A stretch of 5,447 nucleotides of DNA from Deltaproteobacteria bacterium. Lineage in GTDB: Bacteria > Desulfobacterota > Desulfobacteria > Desulfobacterales > SG8-13. The DNA lies in NCBI GenBank assembly GCA_030670715.1, contig DAOVBC010000183.1, forward strand, positions 1-5,447, given 5' to 3'. The notes beneath the pieces are model-generated. The model was not told the origin of the DNA, made no database searches, and saw nothing but the letters and a program-made list of their open reading frames with translations. Both the position numbers and the translations under genes were made by a program. Of this stretch, positions 1 to 5,447 are shown piece after piece (the stretch's first letter is position 1; every line of letters begins with the position of its first letter).

Positions 1-124
1 TTTCCAATGCCAGGTCGGTGAAATTGCAAAGCATCTCCATCCTTTCGGACAGCGGAAGGGCACGAAACCAGCGAACCTTAGCTTCTATCGTTTCATCGTT
101 AATATCGTGGGATATTTCATTCAT
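1..124 (-). CDS. Second cassette gene, small hypothetical protein (5' part only)
   Basis: On the minus strand an ATG at 124-122 opens a frame that stays open to the window edge, giving 41 visible residues that begin MNEISHDINDETIEAKVRW and continue with a helical, amphipathic stretch containing LPLSERMEML and FTDLAL. The start is preceded by GGTAAG with an 8-nt gap, an acceptable ribosome binding site. A nearer ATG at about 132 is out of frame and hits a stop after four codons. The gene begins 37 nt past the attC site, the usual placement of a coding sequence in the next integron cassette. I do not recognise the family and assign no function. It has no signal peptide or membrane segment in the visible part. 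The C-terminus and its own attC would lie to the left of the window. Confidence 0.72.
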   Translation of the reverse strand, partial: MNEISHDINDETIEAKVRWFRALPLSERMEMLCNFTDLALE

Positions 125-160
125 ATTGCATACTTACCAAAGTTCTAATATTTTTTCAAC

Positions 161-220
161 GTATAACGGTGAGCTCAGCGGCTGGAGCCCTCGCCAGTCC
201 GCTGGAGCGGTTTGTTGTGT
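161..220 (-). other. Integron attC recombination site (59-base element)
   Basis: This 60-bp imperfect palindrome has every part of an attC. Outer 7-bp boxes lie at 161-167 and 214-220 (on the minus strand ACACAAC and GTTATAC, near RYYYAAC and GTTRRRY). Each is followed inward by a 5-nt unpaired spacer (168-172, 209-213). The inner stem is 13 bp: 173-176 with 205-208, 177-181 with 199-203, 182-185 with 194-197, around an 8-nt loop (186-193). Two single bases are extrahelical, T198 and G204, both on the plus strand. In known attC sites the extrahelical G and T lie on the recombinogenic bottom strand, so the top strand here is the minus strand, the same direction as both flanking genes. The integrase crossover would fall between 167 and 166. 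The outer boxes deviate from consensus at one position each. Confidence 0.93.
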
Positions 221-221
221 C

Positions 222-731
222 TCATCCCTCGCTATTCTCTTCACCCAGAGCTTCAATCAATTTCTGAAAGCTCCTATCGTACTGATCATGATCGGAGAAG
301 TCGCCCACGAGAACCGAGGTCAGGCGCTCAAGTGCCTTGCTGATGTTGTTCTTCAGGTTGAGCAATCGTTGACGCACTCCTGCCAGACGGTCAATGTCCA
401 TGTTTCGTTCCAATGCTCTGCGAATCATGTTGTTGACTTCGTCAATCTTCTGCTGCAGTTCTTCATCTATCTCCAACTCCAATCCCAGCTTGAACACAGA
501 ATCATCGATTGCAACAGGGAGAAGTCTTCTTCTGCCTTGGAAGTGCTCATGAAGAATGGTCTCCAGGAACTCAGCCATGACCCAAGGAGAACGCAAACTG
601 CTTTGCGAGACGATCAGGATCGTCCATTCGGTCGATCGAACTGCCTTCTGTATGAACTCCTGAATGCGATCCCCCAACCGGAGCGATTGCACATCAATTG
701 TCACATTGACGCTGCTAGATTCAAGCCTCAA
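222..731 (-). pseudogene. TIR-domain protein lacking the N-terminal start of the fold, cassette-borne
   Basis: The 169 residues (from a TTG at 731) match the later part of a bacterial TIR domain. Visible are a strand VNVTID (8-13), the BB-loop region SLRLGDRIQEFI (16-27), strand WTILIVS (36-42), the helix motif SPWVMAE (48-54) and strand RRLLPVAIDD. E54 occupies the position of the catalytic glutamate of TIR NADases. A helical, charged C-terminal segment follows (about 88-165), a layout I associate with a family of prokaryotic TIR proteins. The first strand and helix of the fold (normally a FISY-like motif, roughly 25 residues) are absent. The frame is open only back to a TAA at 758-756, and no Shine-Dalgarno precedes the TTG. 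The gene is therefore probably a 5'-truncated remnant. A complete protein would be expected to cleave NAD+, often in antiphage defence; that is family knowledge, not shown here. Confidence 0.8.
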
Positions 732-760
732 CTCGGTGGCCGGATTTGCGATGTTTTAAC
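721..760. other. Rearrangement breakpoint between oxidoreductase and TIR gene
   Basis: Two genes on the same strand are each incomplete at this point: the oxidoreductase lacks its C-terminal part and the TIR gene lacks its N-terminal part. Their frames overlap here and differ by one base (oxidoreductase stop TGA at 723-721, TIR frame open from 755). The oxidoreductase stop may therefore be TIR-derived sequence read out of frame. The exact joint cannot be fixed by eye. Two minus-strand GTT triplets lie in the interval, at 760-758 (GTTAAAA) and 732-730 (GTTGAGG), each matching the integron core GTTRRRY at six of seven positions. Confidence 0.6.
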
Positions 761-1440
761 TGCAGGTGAATAAAGGCTTCATTGCCGCGGTCTTCCACAT
801 TGCGCACAGCCATGTGAAACAGCGGATGTATCAGGGACCAGGGGTGCAGGGCCAGATCGTTGATGAGTGTATTTTTCCGCCGGATCTCTGCCGCCCAGTA
901 AATACGGATCTTTTTGACCCGGTCGAACAACTTTCGCATCGAATCATTGCGAAGCATATCCCGGGCAACAACCGCCATCGGCAGTTCCAGGCCGAACCAC
1001 CCGGCATGGTTGTCATCAAACAGCGACCTGCAGGGTACCAGGCTGCTGCCATCGCCGGCAGATTCACTGAAGGGTTTTTCACTGAGAACGGCGCCGTATT
1101 TTAATGCATGGGCAGTGTACCGGGCATGAATGGAGTCTCCCTCTTTTCTGTCCCTGGCGCAGATAGCAATAAACTGAGGGTTGAATTCTTCCAGAACCGT
1201 GTTCAGTCGGGAGATGCTGTCGATTTGTGCCGGAGCGACCCGCAGCGCACTGATATGGTTGTCCTGTTGAAGCGCTTTGGCTGCAGAGTCGGCGGAAGTA
1301 AAACCGGTGCAGCTGACCACCACCGTGTCGATGACCGGAATGTCAGGTATCCCTTTACCGTTTAACCGGCAAAGGATGCGTGCATGGTTTATACCGAAAC
1401 TTCCGGCACCGACAACCAGTGCATTAATATTTTTCGACAT
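721..1440 (-). pseudogene. Gfo/Idh/MocA-type NAD(P)-dependent oxidoreductase, 3'-truncated
   Basis: The product from the ATG at 1440 has 239 residues. It begins with a Rossmann strand and dinucleotide-binding motif (ALVVGAGSFGINHAR, about 8-22). Further on it has a strand FIAICARD and the family signature segment VLSEKPFSE, whose lysine in EKP is a conserved active-site residue in Gfo/Idh/MocA enzymes. The family usually has 320-380 residues with a C-terminal beta-sheet domain. Here that domain is cut short, and the protein ends after HRKSGHRVEA where TIR sequence takes over. The start at 1440 is preferred over an ATG at 1473: it has AAGGGA upstream at good distance, while the first 11 codons of the longer form overlap a terminator hairpin. 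The substrate cannot be told. The product is probably inactive or altered. Confidence 0.75.
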
Positions 1441-1460
1441 TCGACATTCCCTTGAAAAAA

Positions 1461-1504
1461 TATCCGGCCGCATGCGTTTGATTAAATCGTCATGCGGCCG
1501 GATA
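1461..1504 (-). terminator. Strong intrinsic terminator after the Rep-like gene
   Basis: A perfect 14-bp inverted repeat (1461-1474 with 1491-1504, GC-rich core CCGGCCGCATG) encloses a 16-nt loop. On the minus strand the second arm is followed directly by six T residues (1460-1455). This is the form of a rho-independent terminator for transcription coming from the 1620-2657 gene. On the plus strand no T-run follows, so it acts in one direction. It ends only about 20 nt before the ATG of the oxidoreductase gene. Confidence 0.88.
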
Positions 1505-1540
1505 ATCCGCTAAACCTTTGGTTCAATATAAAATATTTTA

Positions 1541-1557
1541 CCGCAGGATACCTGCGG
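1541..1557 (-). terminator. Small hairpin, possible secondary terminator
   Basis: A perfect 7-bp GC-rich stem, CCGCAGG paired with CCTGCGG, closes a 3-nt loop. On the minus strand it is followed by TAAAATATTTTA, which is AT-rich but not a clean T-run. It lies 63 nt past the stop of the Rep-like gene and ahead of the stronger hairpin. It may aid termination or protect the 3' end of the transcript. Confidence 0.5.
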
Positions 1558-1619
1558 TGTCAAATTTCCCTGTCTCCTGAATCTGCTATCGGCCAGTCAT
1601 CGAAAAACTTTAAAGATTA

Positions 1620-2657
1620 TTATGAAATTTTCGGAAAGATTTTAGGCGGGGCCAGTATACGGCTGTCAATATCAAGGGAAGTTTGCCCGACTTTGATAAC
1701 ATTCACCACGTTATCTTTACTAATTTCAAATTGTTTCAGGTATCCGCCGGATTGAAGTTCCCGAAGTCCGGCGCGGACCTTTACCCGCAGTTTTGCCACT
1801 GGCTGGTCGATATCCAGATTGACCGCCCGGGCCAATTTTAAGATACTGATCGAGGAATCGGTGGGGTACTGGCCCTGGTAAAAACGATAAAAAGCTTTGC
1901 TGATATCGCTTTTCAGGCTTGCCCTGAACCGCAGGTCGATATTGGTGACAAAGCTTTCGGCATACATTTCAATGAAATAGGGGTTCACCACGATCCGGAT
2001 GCGGCCGGTGCCGCGATCCATATCGGCAAAGCTGAGGATTGAACCGGTCAACTCTTTTAACGATTTTTTCTTTTTACCGCTTCCGCTGGTCAGGTCCAGG
2101 TCGATTCGTGTTCCGGACAATCGCTGGATGCTTTTCCATACGACTTTTTGCTGGTGGGGTGTCGGGTCAATACCGGCAAGGTGACACAGCTCGTCGATGG
2201 TCGTTTCAAAAGCGTCATTTTGATATTTGGTCATCAGGCTCAGCAGGCAGAACAGAACGGTTTCGTCAAAAATGACCAGCAGCTCCCCCACTACCCGCAT
2301 CCGTCCCCAGGAATTTACGTCGCCGGAATCAAGTCTGATAAGCGGCCAGTCTTTTTGCTTTGCACGGCCTTTGAAATGAAAAGGGGATACCCGGGTCAAC
2401 AGGGTCGGCATGAAACTGAAGAAACGCTGGACCGGGGGCTGCCTGCTGATGTGCTCACTGACAAATTCGGCGGCCTCTCTGATCATCCGGCGCCCGATCA
2501 GCTGCTTGGTCGGAAAACTAACCTGTCCGTCAGAAGCGGCGGATTCGCTCGTCGGTTTCTGCTCGCCCGCTGGTGTTATTTTTTTTCTATCCGGCATAAT
2601 TCCCCGCAAAGTTTTCATACTGGAAGAGGGCGCCTTTGTCAAAACATTAAGACCCAT
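1620..2657 (-). CDS. Rep-like winged-helix protein (plasmid replication initiator type)
   Basis: The 345-residue protein has a polar, low-complexity N-terminus (about 1-50), then a region resembling RepA/TrfA/RPA-type initiators. There is an entry segment with SFMPTLLTRVSPF (81-93) and SWGRMRVVGELLVIFDETVLF (116-136). A first winged-helix follows (about 125-190, TIDELCHLAGID at 153-164), then a basic KKKK linker (195-198), a strand pair GSILSF/GRIRIVVNPYF (205-228), and a second helical module (about 250-310, AFYRFYQGQ, SILKLARAVNLD). Such proteins bind plasmid origin repeats and open the DNA. No iterons, partition genes or origin are visible here, so the role may differ, for example in a chromosomal or integrated-element homologue. 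The start is uncertain: ATG at 2657 has AAAGG just 2 nt away, while ATG at 2597 (MPDRKK) has GGGGA 3 nt away. Two hairpins follow the gene. The family call is by eye only. Confidence 0.68.
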   Translation of the reverse strand: MGLNVLTKAPSSSMKTLRGIMPDRKKITPAGEQKPTSESAASDGQVSFPTKQLIGRRMIREAAEFVSEHISRQPPVQRFFSFMPTLLTRVSPFHFKGRAKQKDWPLIRLDSGDVNSWGRMRVVGELLVIFDETVLFCLLSLMTKYQNDAFETTIDELCHLAGIDPTPHQQKVVWKSIQRLSGTRIDLDLTSGSGKKKKSLKELTGSILSFADMDRGTGRIRIVVNPYFIEMYAESFVTNIDLRFRASLKSDISKAFYRFYQGQYPTDSSISILKLARAVNLDIDQPVAKLRVKVRAGLRELQSGGYLKQFEISKDNVVNVIKVGQTSLDIDSRILAPPKIFPKIS

Positions 2658-2813
2658 TGCCTTTTGTTATTTCAGCATTAGGTTTTGATATCTCAAGCAA
2701 TTTTTGCGTGCGCCTAACCCGAACCTATGGGGCAGATCAGATATAATTGACTGTGCCGTTAGATAGTCCAGCAGGAATAATGGCGTGATGGGCACGCAGT
2801 GAAGCTTCTGCGC

Positions 2814-2819
2814 TATAAT
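2814..2819 (+). promoter_or_regulatory. Candidate -10 box (TATAAT) for qor
   Basis: A perfect TATAAT lies 62 nt upstream of the qor start codon and would give a leader of about 50 nt. No good -35 box is found 16-18 nt upstream (sequence there is GGGCACG-like), and there is no TG extension. It is therefore only a weak candidate; an activator-dependent promoter is possible. Confidence 0.3.
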
Positions 2820-2830
2820 GAAATGATAGG

Positions 2831-2852
2831 TTGGAGGATATCTCCAATTTTT
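2831..2852 (+). promoter_or_regulatory. Leader hairpin with T-run ahead of qor
   Basis: TTGGAG (2831-2836) pairs with CTCCAA (2842-2847) around a 5-nt loop and is followed by five T residues (2848-2852). The form is that of a weak terminator or attenuator placed 24 nt before the start codon. With a 6-bp stem containing only three G-C pairs, it is marginal. Confidence 0.3.
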
Positions 2853-2864
2853 GGCAACTTTACC

Positions 2865-2870
2865 AGGAGG
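2865..2870 (+). promoter_or_regulatory. Strong ribosome binding site deciding the qor start
   Basis: AGGAGG, a full match to the anti-Shine-Dalgarno complement, stands 5 nt before ATG 2876. It selects this ATG over the longer in-frame opening at 2831. Confidence 0.85.
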
Positions 2871-2875
2871 ATACT

Positions 2876-3853
2876 ATGTCCAAAGCAATAATAATGAGTG
2901 AGACAGGCGGACCGGAGGTTTTGCGCTGGGTAGACCATGACCCGGGTCAACCCGGTCCGGGAGAAGCCCTGATCCGGCATGAAGCTGTGGGGCTCAATTT
3001 TATCGACGTGTATCACCGCACCGGTCTTTATCCGCTTTCTTCACTGCCGGCCACACCGGGCATGGAAGGCGCCGGCATTGTGGAAGCGGTGGGTGAAGGG
3101 GTGAAAGAGGTGTCTGCCGGTGACCGGGTGGCTTATGCCGGGCTGCCGCCGGGAGCTTATGCTGAGAGCCGGCTGATTCCGGCCGATCGTCTGGTAACTT
3201 TCCCCGAAAGTATTTCCCCCCGTCAGGCGGCTGCCATGATGCTTCAGGGCATGACCGCGCGCTATCTGCTCCGCGGCTGCTATGATGTCAAAGCGGGCGA
3301 TACCGTTCTGATCCATGCGGCAGCGGGCGGTGTCGGGTCGATTGTCTGCCAGTGGGCCGATCATCTGGGAGCGACGGTTATCGGTACGGTCGGATCGGAG
3401 AAAAAGGCGGAAATTGCCAGATCCAACGGATGCCATCATCCTATCCGTTATGCGGAAGAGGATTTTGTTGCCCGTGTACGGGAGATTACCGGTGACAGAG
3501 GCGTTGATGTGGTCTATGACTCCGTGGGCCAGGCGACATTTATGCAATCTCTCGACTGCCTGCGGCCCATGGGTACGATGGTAACCTTTGGACAGGCTTC
3601 CGGACCGGTGCAGCCTCTGGATCTCGGTCTTCTTGCGGCGAAAGGCTCGCTGTTTCTAACCCGCCCGTCGCTGATGACCTATACTGCCCGGCGTGATGAT
3701 CTTCTGGCCCATGCTCAAGATCTGTTCAAGGTTATCACCGAAGGTGCCGTGAAAATTAACGTTAGCCAGACCTATCCACTGGCCGAGGCTGCCCGGGCCC
3801 ATCGCGATCTGGAGGCGCGGAAAACCACCGGATCAACCATTCTTGTTCCCTGA
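2876..3853 (+). CDS. qor: NADPH:quinone oxidoreductase (zeta-crystallin-like, MDR superfamily)
   Basis: The 325-residue product is full length for the QOR family (about 325-327). It has an N-terminal GroES-like domain with the family segment LNFIDVYHRTGLYP (about 41-54) and TPGMEGAGIVEAVG, then a Rossmann domain with the nucleotide-binding motif AAAGGVG (about 147-153) in HAAAGGVGSIVCQWA. It ends normally at TGSTILVP. It lacks zinc-binding cysteine clusters, as expected for QOR as opposed to zinc alcohol dehydrogenases. The family makes one-electron reductions of quinones with NADPH in the cytoplasm. The start is ATG 2876, supported by AGGAGG at 2865-2870 with a 5-nt gap; an in-frame TTG at 2831 sits inside a hairpin and is unlikely. 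The gene is monocistronic in appearance, divergent from the Rep-like gene and convergent with the M23 peptidase gene (17 nt between stops). Confidence 0.92.
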   Translation: MSKAIIMSETGGPEVLRWVDHDPGQPGPGEALIRHEAVGLNFIDVYHRTGLYPLSSLPATPGMEGAGIVEAVGEGVKEVSAGDRVAYAGLPPGAYAESRLIPADRLVTFPESISPRQAAAMMLQGMTARYLLRGCYDVKAGDTVLIHAAAGGVGSIVCQWADHLGATVIGTVGSEKKAEIARSNGCHHPIRYAEEDFVARVREITGDRGVDVVYDSVGQATFMQSLDCLRPMGTMVTFGQASGPVQPLDLGLLAAKGSLFLTRPSLMTYTARRDDLLAHAQDLFKVITEGAVKINVSQTYPLAEAARAHRDLEARKTTGSTILVP

Positions 3854-3870
3854 AAAAAGGATTGGAACAC

Positions 3871-4848
3871 TTACTCAGAGGTGTTTTGATCGCTGGTGGC
3901 CGTAACATCAGCCTGTGCCTGGGGTTGAAGGAGAGGCTGGAGAATTTCTATTAACTGCAGGGGATTCACGGTGATGCCGTTGATTTTGGCCCCCCAGTGA
4001 AGGTGGGGTCCGTTGGATCTGCCGGTTGAGCCGGCCAGGCCGATTACCTGCCCTTTGGAAACATACTGTTCCGGCGTCACACTGAATTTGCTCAAGTGGG
4101 AATAACCGGTAAACATGCCCATTCCGTGGTCCACGATGAGATGATTTCCGGAGTAGAACAGCTCTTTGGCAAACCGGACAATTCCGGCGTTTGCCGCATG
4201 CACCGGGGTGCCGACAGGGGCCCGGAAATCGACGCCACTGTGGTAGCTTTTCATTTTGCCGTTAAGCAGTCGCCGTGTTCCGAAAGGACTGGTGATTTTA
4301 CTGTCGGCCGGTCGCTGGAAATCTGTGCGCCACAGCCGCGTCGGGTGACCGGTGGAATAGATGGCTTTTAATTCTTTTCGCTCATAAGATATCCGCCGCC
4401 GGTCCTCAGCCGATGGCGTTACCTTCTGTTTCGGCACTTTCAATCTTTCTTTTTTAAATTTTCCGCTGATAATTTCGATTTGAACGGGCATATTGTGATA
4501 GCCGCCCCGGTTTGTCCATTCCAGTTTTATATTTTCAACTCCGGGATCACTGTAGTAAGAAATTCCGATAAGGCCGATATAGATTCCGCCGGCTTTAGCC
4601 GGATGTTCGAATACCGGAATGATATCTCCCCTGAATTTTGCCTGGATTCCGACAACGGAATCTTTCAGACTGCGGGTATCAACTTCGAGCAGCACGCAAT
4701 TCCCGTTTATCACCGGGTTCGGTGAGACCGTGGCCGTTATTGATTCTGCGTTTGGGCCTGCATGACTCTGGGCAGACACAACCGCTCCCCGGCACAGTAT
4801 GAGTCCTATCATTGAACAGATGAATATTGTGTGTGTCAACCGTCTCAA
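3871..4848 (-). CDS. Secreted M23 (LytM-type) zinc metallopeptidase
   Basis: The 325-residue protein starts with a signal peptide: basic MRRLTH, a hydrophobic core to about residue 22, and a likely signal peptidase I site after VVSA (about 26). Residues 35-125 form a beta-rich N-terminal domain (NPVINGN, KLEWTNRGGYHN), and 130-175 is a basic linker. The C-terminal peptidase domain (about 183-298) has all M23 residues: H203 and D207 in YHSGVD, H251 in YSHLS, and H282 and H284 in PHLHWG. By analogy with LytM, H203, D207 and H284 bind zinc, and H251 and H282 take part in catalysis. It therefore looks active as a periplasmic peptidoglycan endopeptidase that cuts peptide cross-links. The tail is Gln/Thr/Ser-rich. 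The start is TTG at 4848, chosen because AAAGGG lies 5 nt upstream; the next ATG (residue 13) would destroy the signal peptide. Confidence 0.92.
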   Translation of the reverse strand: MRRLTHTIFICSMIGLILCRGAVVSAQSHAGPNAESITATVSPNPVINGNCVLLEVDTRSLKDSVVGIQAKFRGDIIPVFEHPAKAGGIYIGLIGISYYSDPGVENIKLEWTNRGGYHNMPVQIEIISGKFKKERLKVPKQKVTPSAEDRRRISYERKELKAIYSTGHPTRLWRTDFQRPADSKITSPFGTRRLLNGKMKSYHSGVDFRAPVGTPVHAANAGIVRFAKELFYSGNHLIVDHGMGMFTGYSHLSKFSVTPEQYVSKGQVIGLAGSTGRSNGPHLHWGAKINGITVNPLQLIEILQPLLQPQAQADVTATSDQNTSE

Positions 4849-4994
4849 AGATGCCCTTTCTTTATTTAAAGCGGCCGGCCGGGCGGGATCGGTGCAAGGC
4901 CCGAATTGGGAGAAAACCTCACGGTCGGTTAATATAATGCTGATATGAAAATAAGAATATCCTGGGCCCGGAAGCTCTTATCGATGGGCTTCAC
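4849..4994. other. Intergenic region upstream of the M23 peptidase gene
   Basis: These 146 bp separate the GGDEF gene stop from the M23 gene on the same strand. There is a GC-rich palindromic patch (GCCGGCCGGGC, about 4872-4882) and an AT-rich patch at about 4929-4962 that could hold a minus-strand promoter. I see no clear -35/-10 pair and no T-run terminator after the GGDEF gene. Confidence 0.4.
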
Positions 4995-5447
4995 CTACTG
5001 ATTCGCAGCCTTCATGGATCCGCTCGCTGGGTCTTCTCCGGCCTCGATCAGCTCGAAATCATCATCGTATATCACCACTTTGTTGCGTCCGGACTGCTTG
5101 GCTTCGTACATGGCTGCATCGGCTTTTTTTATGAGCAATTCTACATCGCTGCCGTCTTCAGGAAAGGTTGCAATACCCAGACTGATTGTCAACTGCGGCA
5201 GATCTTCCACTTTAAGCTGGGAAAGCTGTTTGCGCAATCTTTCAGATACCGTATACGCTTCATCCTTATCGGCTTCAGGCAGCAATATCACAAACTCTTC
5301 GCCGCCATATCGCGCAACGATATCCACATCTCGTATGTTTTTCTGGAGAAATTTTGCCACGATACTTAAGACCCGGTCTCCTGTGGTGTGGCCATAAGTA
5401 TCGTTGACCTTTTTAAAATGGTCCAGATCAGCCATCACCACTGATGT
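4995..5447 (-). CDS. Diguanylate cyclase, C-terminal GGDEF domain (5' end outside window)
   Basis: The frame is open to the right edge, giving 150 visible residues of a nearly complete GGDEF domain. It has the metal and GTP-binding opening MADLDHFKKVNDTYGH, the allosteric inhibitory RxxD motif (RDVD) exactly five residues before the active-site GGEEF (codons at 5306-5292), then the LTISLGIA strand and the family-typical KKADAAMYEAKQSGRNKV near the end. With both GG(D/E)EF and the I-site intact, it should make cyclic di-GMP from two GTP and be product-inhibited. It ends with a short acidic tail and TAG. The N-terminal sensory or receiver part lies beyond the window, so the input signal is unknown. 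The GTG about 6 nt inside the edge is not the real start, because the domain's conserved beginning extends past it. Confidence 0.93.
   Translation of the reverse strand, partial: TSVVMADLDHFKKVNDTYGHTTGDRVLSIVAKFLQKNIRDVDIVARYGGEEFVILLPEADKDEAYTVSERLRKQLSQLKVEDLPQLTISLGIATFPEDGSDVELLIKKADAAMYEAKQSGRNKVVIYDDDFELIEAGEDPASGSMKAANQ

Larger units (their letters stand above)
1..760 (-). mobile_element. Integron gene-cassette array fragment (two cassettes)
   Basis: The segment reads, on the minus strand, as TIR gene, attC, short leader, next small gene, all co-oriented and tightly packed, which is the arrangement of a cassette array. The TIR stop codon lies 1 nt before the attC, as is typical. No integrase gene (intI), attI site or preceding attC is visible. 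The upstream limit is set only by where oxidoreductase sequence begins, somewhere in 721-760. The array presumably continues to the left of the window. With only one attC seen, it could belong to a long sedentary integron or to a small integrase-less cluster of attC sites. Confidence 0.75.
2658..2875. other. Divergent intergenic region between Rep-like gene and qor
   Basis: This 218-bp stretch should hold promoters for both the minus-strand Rep-like gene and the plus-strand quinone reductase. It is richer in A+T than its neighbours near 2690-2710 and 2740-2750. It contains TATAAT at 2742-2747 and 2814-2819, a 5-bp hairpin (GCGTG 2783-2787 with CACGC 2793-2797), and a leader hairpin at 2831-2847. 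No iteron-like direct repeats, tRNA or convincing small gene are seen. Confidence 0.6.

Noticed and set aside
18..773. Long open frame on the plus strand (251 codons) across the cassette region
   Set aside because: It runs antisense through the TIR gene and straight through the attC; its translation has no recognisable motif, while the minus-strand frame shows clear TIR motifs.
766..1104. Plus-strand open frames opposite the oxidoreductase
   Set aside because: No motif or ribosome binding site; the minus-strand frame has the Rossmann GAGSFG and EKP signatures.
2712..2764. A second attC-like pair of boxes (GCCTAAC and GTTAGAT, 53 bp) upstream of qor
   Set aside because: Both boxes fit the consensus, but the interior does not: the best inner stem lies flush against one box with no spacer and 11 nt from the other, and it needs extra bulges. 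Such degenerate boxes pair by chance in several kilobases, so I do not call it without a model score.
2831..2875. Longer form of the quinone reductase starting at TTG 2831
   Set aside because: It adds 15 residues not typical of the family, has no ribosome binding site and starts within a hairpin; the ATG at 2876 has a perfect AGGAGG.
2942..2955. Palindrome CCGGGTCAACCCGG
   Set aside because: It lies inside the qor coding sequence in a Pro/Gly-rich stretch (PGQPGPGE) with GC-rich codons, and has no sign of a site function.
3041..3547. Minus-strand open frame of 168 codons opposite qor
   Set aside because: It is a shadow of the well-supported qor gene and shows no family motifs.
4790..4800. 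Possible lipoprotein signal (LILC) in the M23 peptidase
   Set aside because: The residue before the cysteine is Leu rather than Gly/Ala/Ser, so it does not fit a lipobox; a signal peptidase I site (VSA) follows.
4933..4938. TATAAT on the plus strand
   Set aside because: No plus-strand gene follows and no -35 partner is seen; it lies in a short AT-rich intergenic patch.

Overview
The window looks like a bacterial chromosomal segment of moderate GC. The gene style (quinone reductase, secreted M23 peptidase with an N-terminal beta domain, GGDEF protein, Rep-like winged-helix protein) would fit a deltaproteobacterium/Desulfobacterota or a related environmental Gram-negative. This placement is inference from general appearance; no rRNA or marker gene is present to confirm it.

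Left end (1 to about 760, minus strand): the tail of an integron gene-cassette array. A textbook attC recombination site (161-220) sits 1 nt after the stop codon of a TIR-domain gene (222-731). A second cassette gene begins 37 nt beyond the attC (start at 124) and runs off the window. The TIR gene lacks the first strand of the TIR fold. At that point it abuts, in a different frame, a Gfo/Idh/MocA-type oxidoreductase gene that is missing its C-terminal part (721-1440). Two truncated genes meeting at one point mark a rearrangement breakpoint at about 721-760.

Middle (1441-2657, minus strand): a strong intrinsic terminator (1461-1504) and a smaller hairpin (1541-1557) follow a 345-aa protein that resembles plasmid replication initiators (RepA/TrfA/RPA type, two winged-helix modules). 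The terminator ends only 20 nt before the oxidoreductase start, which leaves that gene without an obvious promoter.

Right half (2658-5447): three ordinary housekeeping-type genes. A 218-bp divergent intergenic region separates the Rep-like gene from an NADPH:quinone oxidoreductase (2876-3853, plus strand, strong Shine-Dalgarno). The quinone reductase converges on a secreted M23/LytM-type metallopeptidase (3871-4848, minus, TTG start). Upstream of that, on the same strand, is the C-terminal GGDEF domain of a diguanylate cyclase (4995-5447, cut by the window edge).

The genes do not form one pathway. The notable biology is at the left: a probable TIR (NADase-type, often defence-related) effector carried as an integron cassette and damaged at its junction with host-type DNA.
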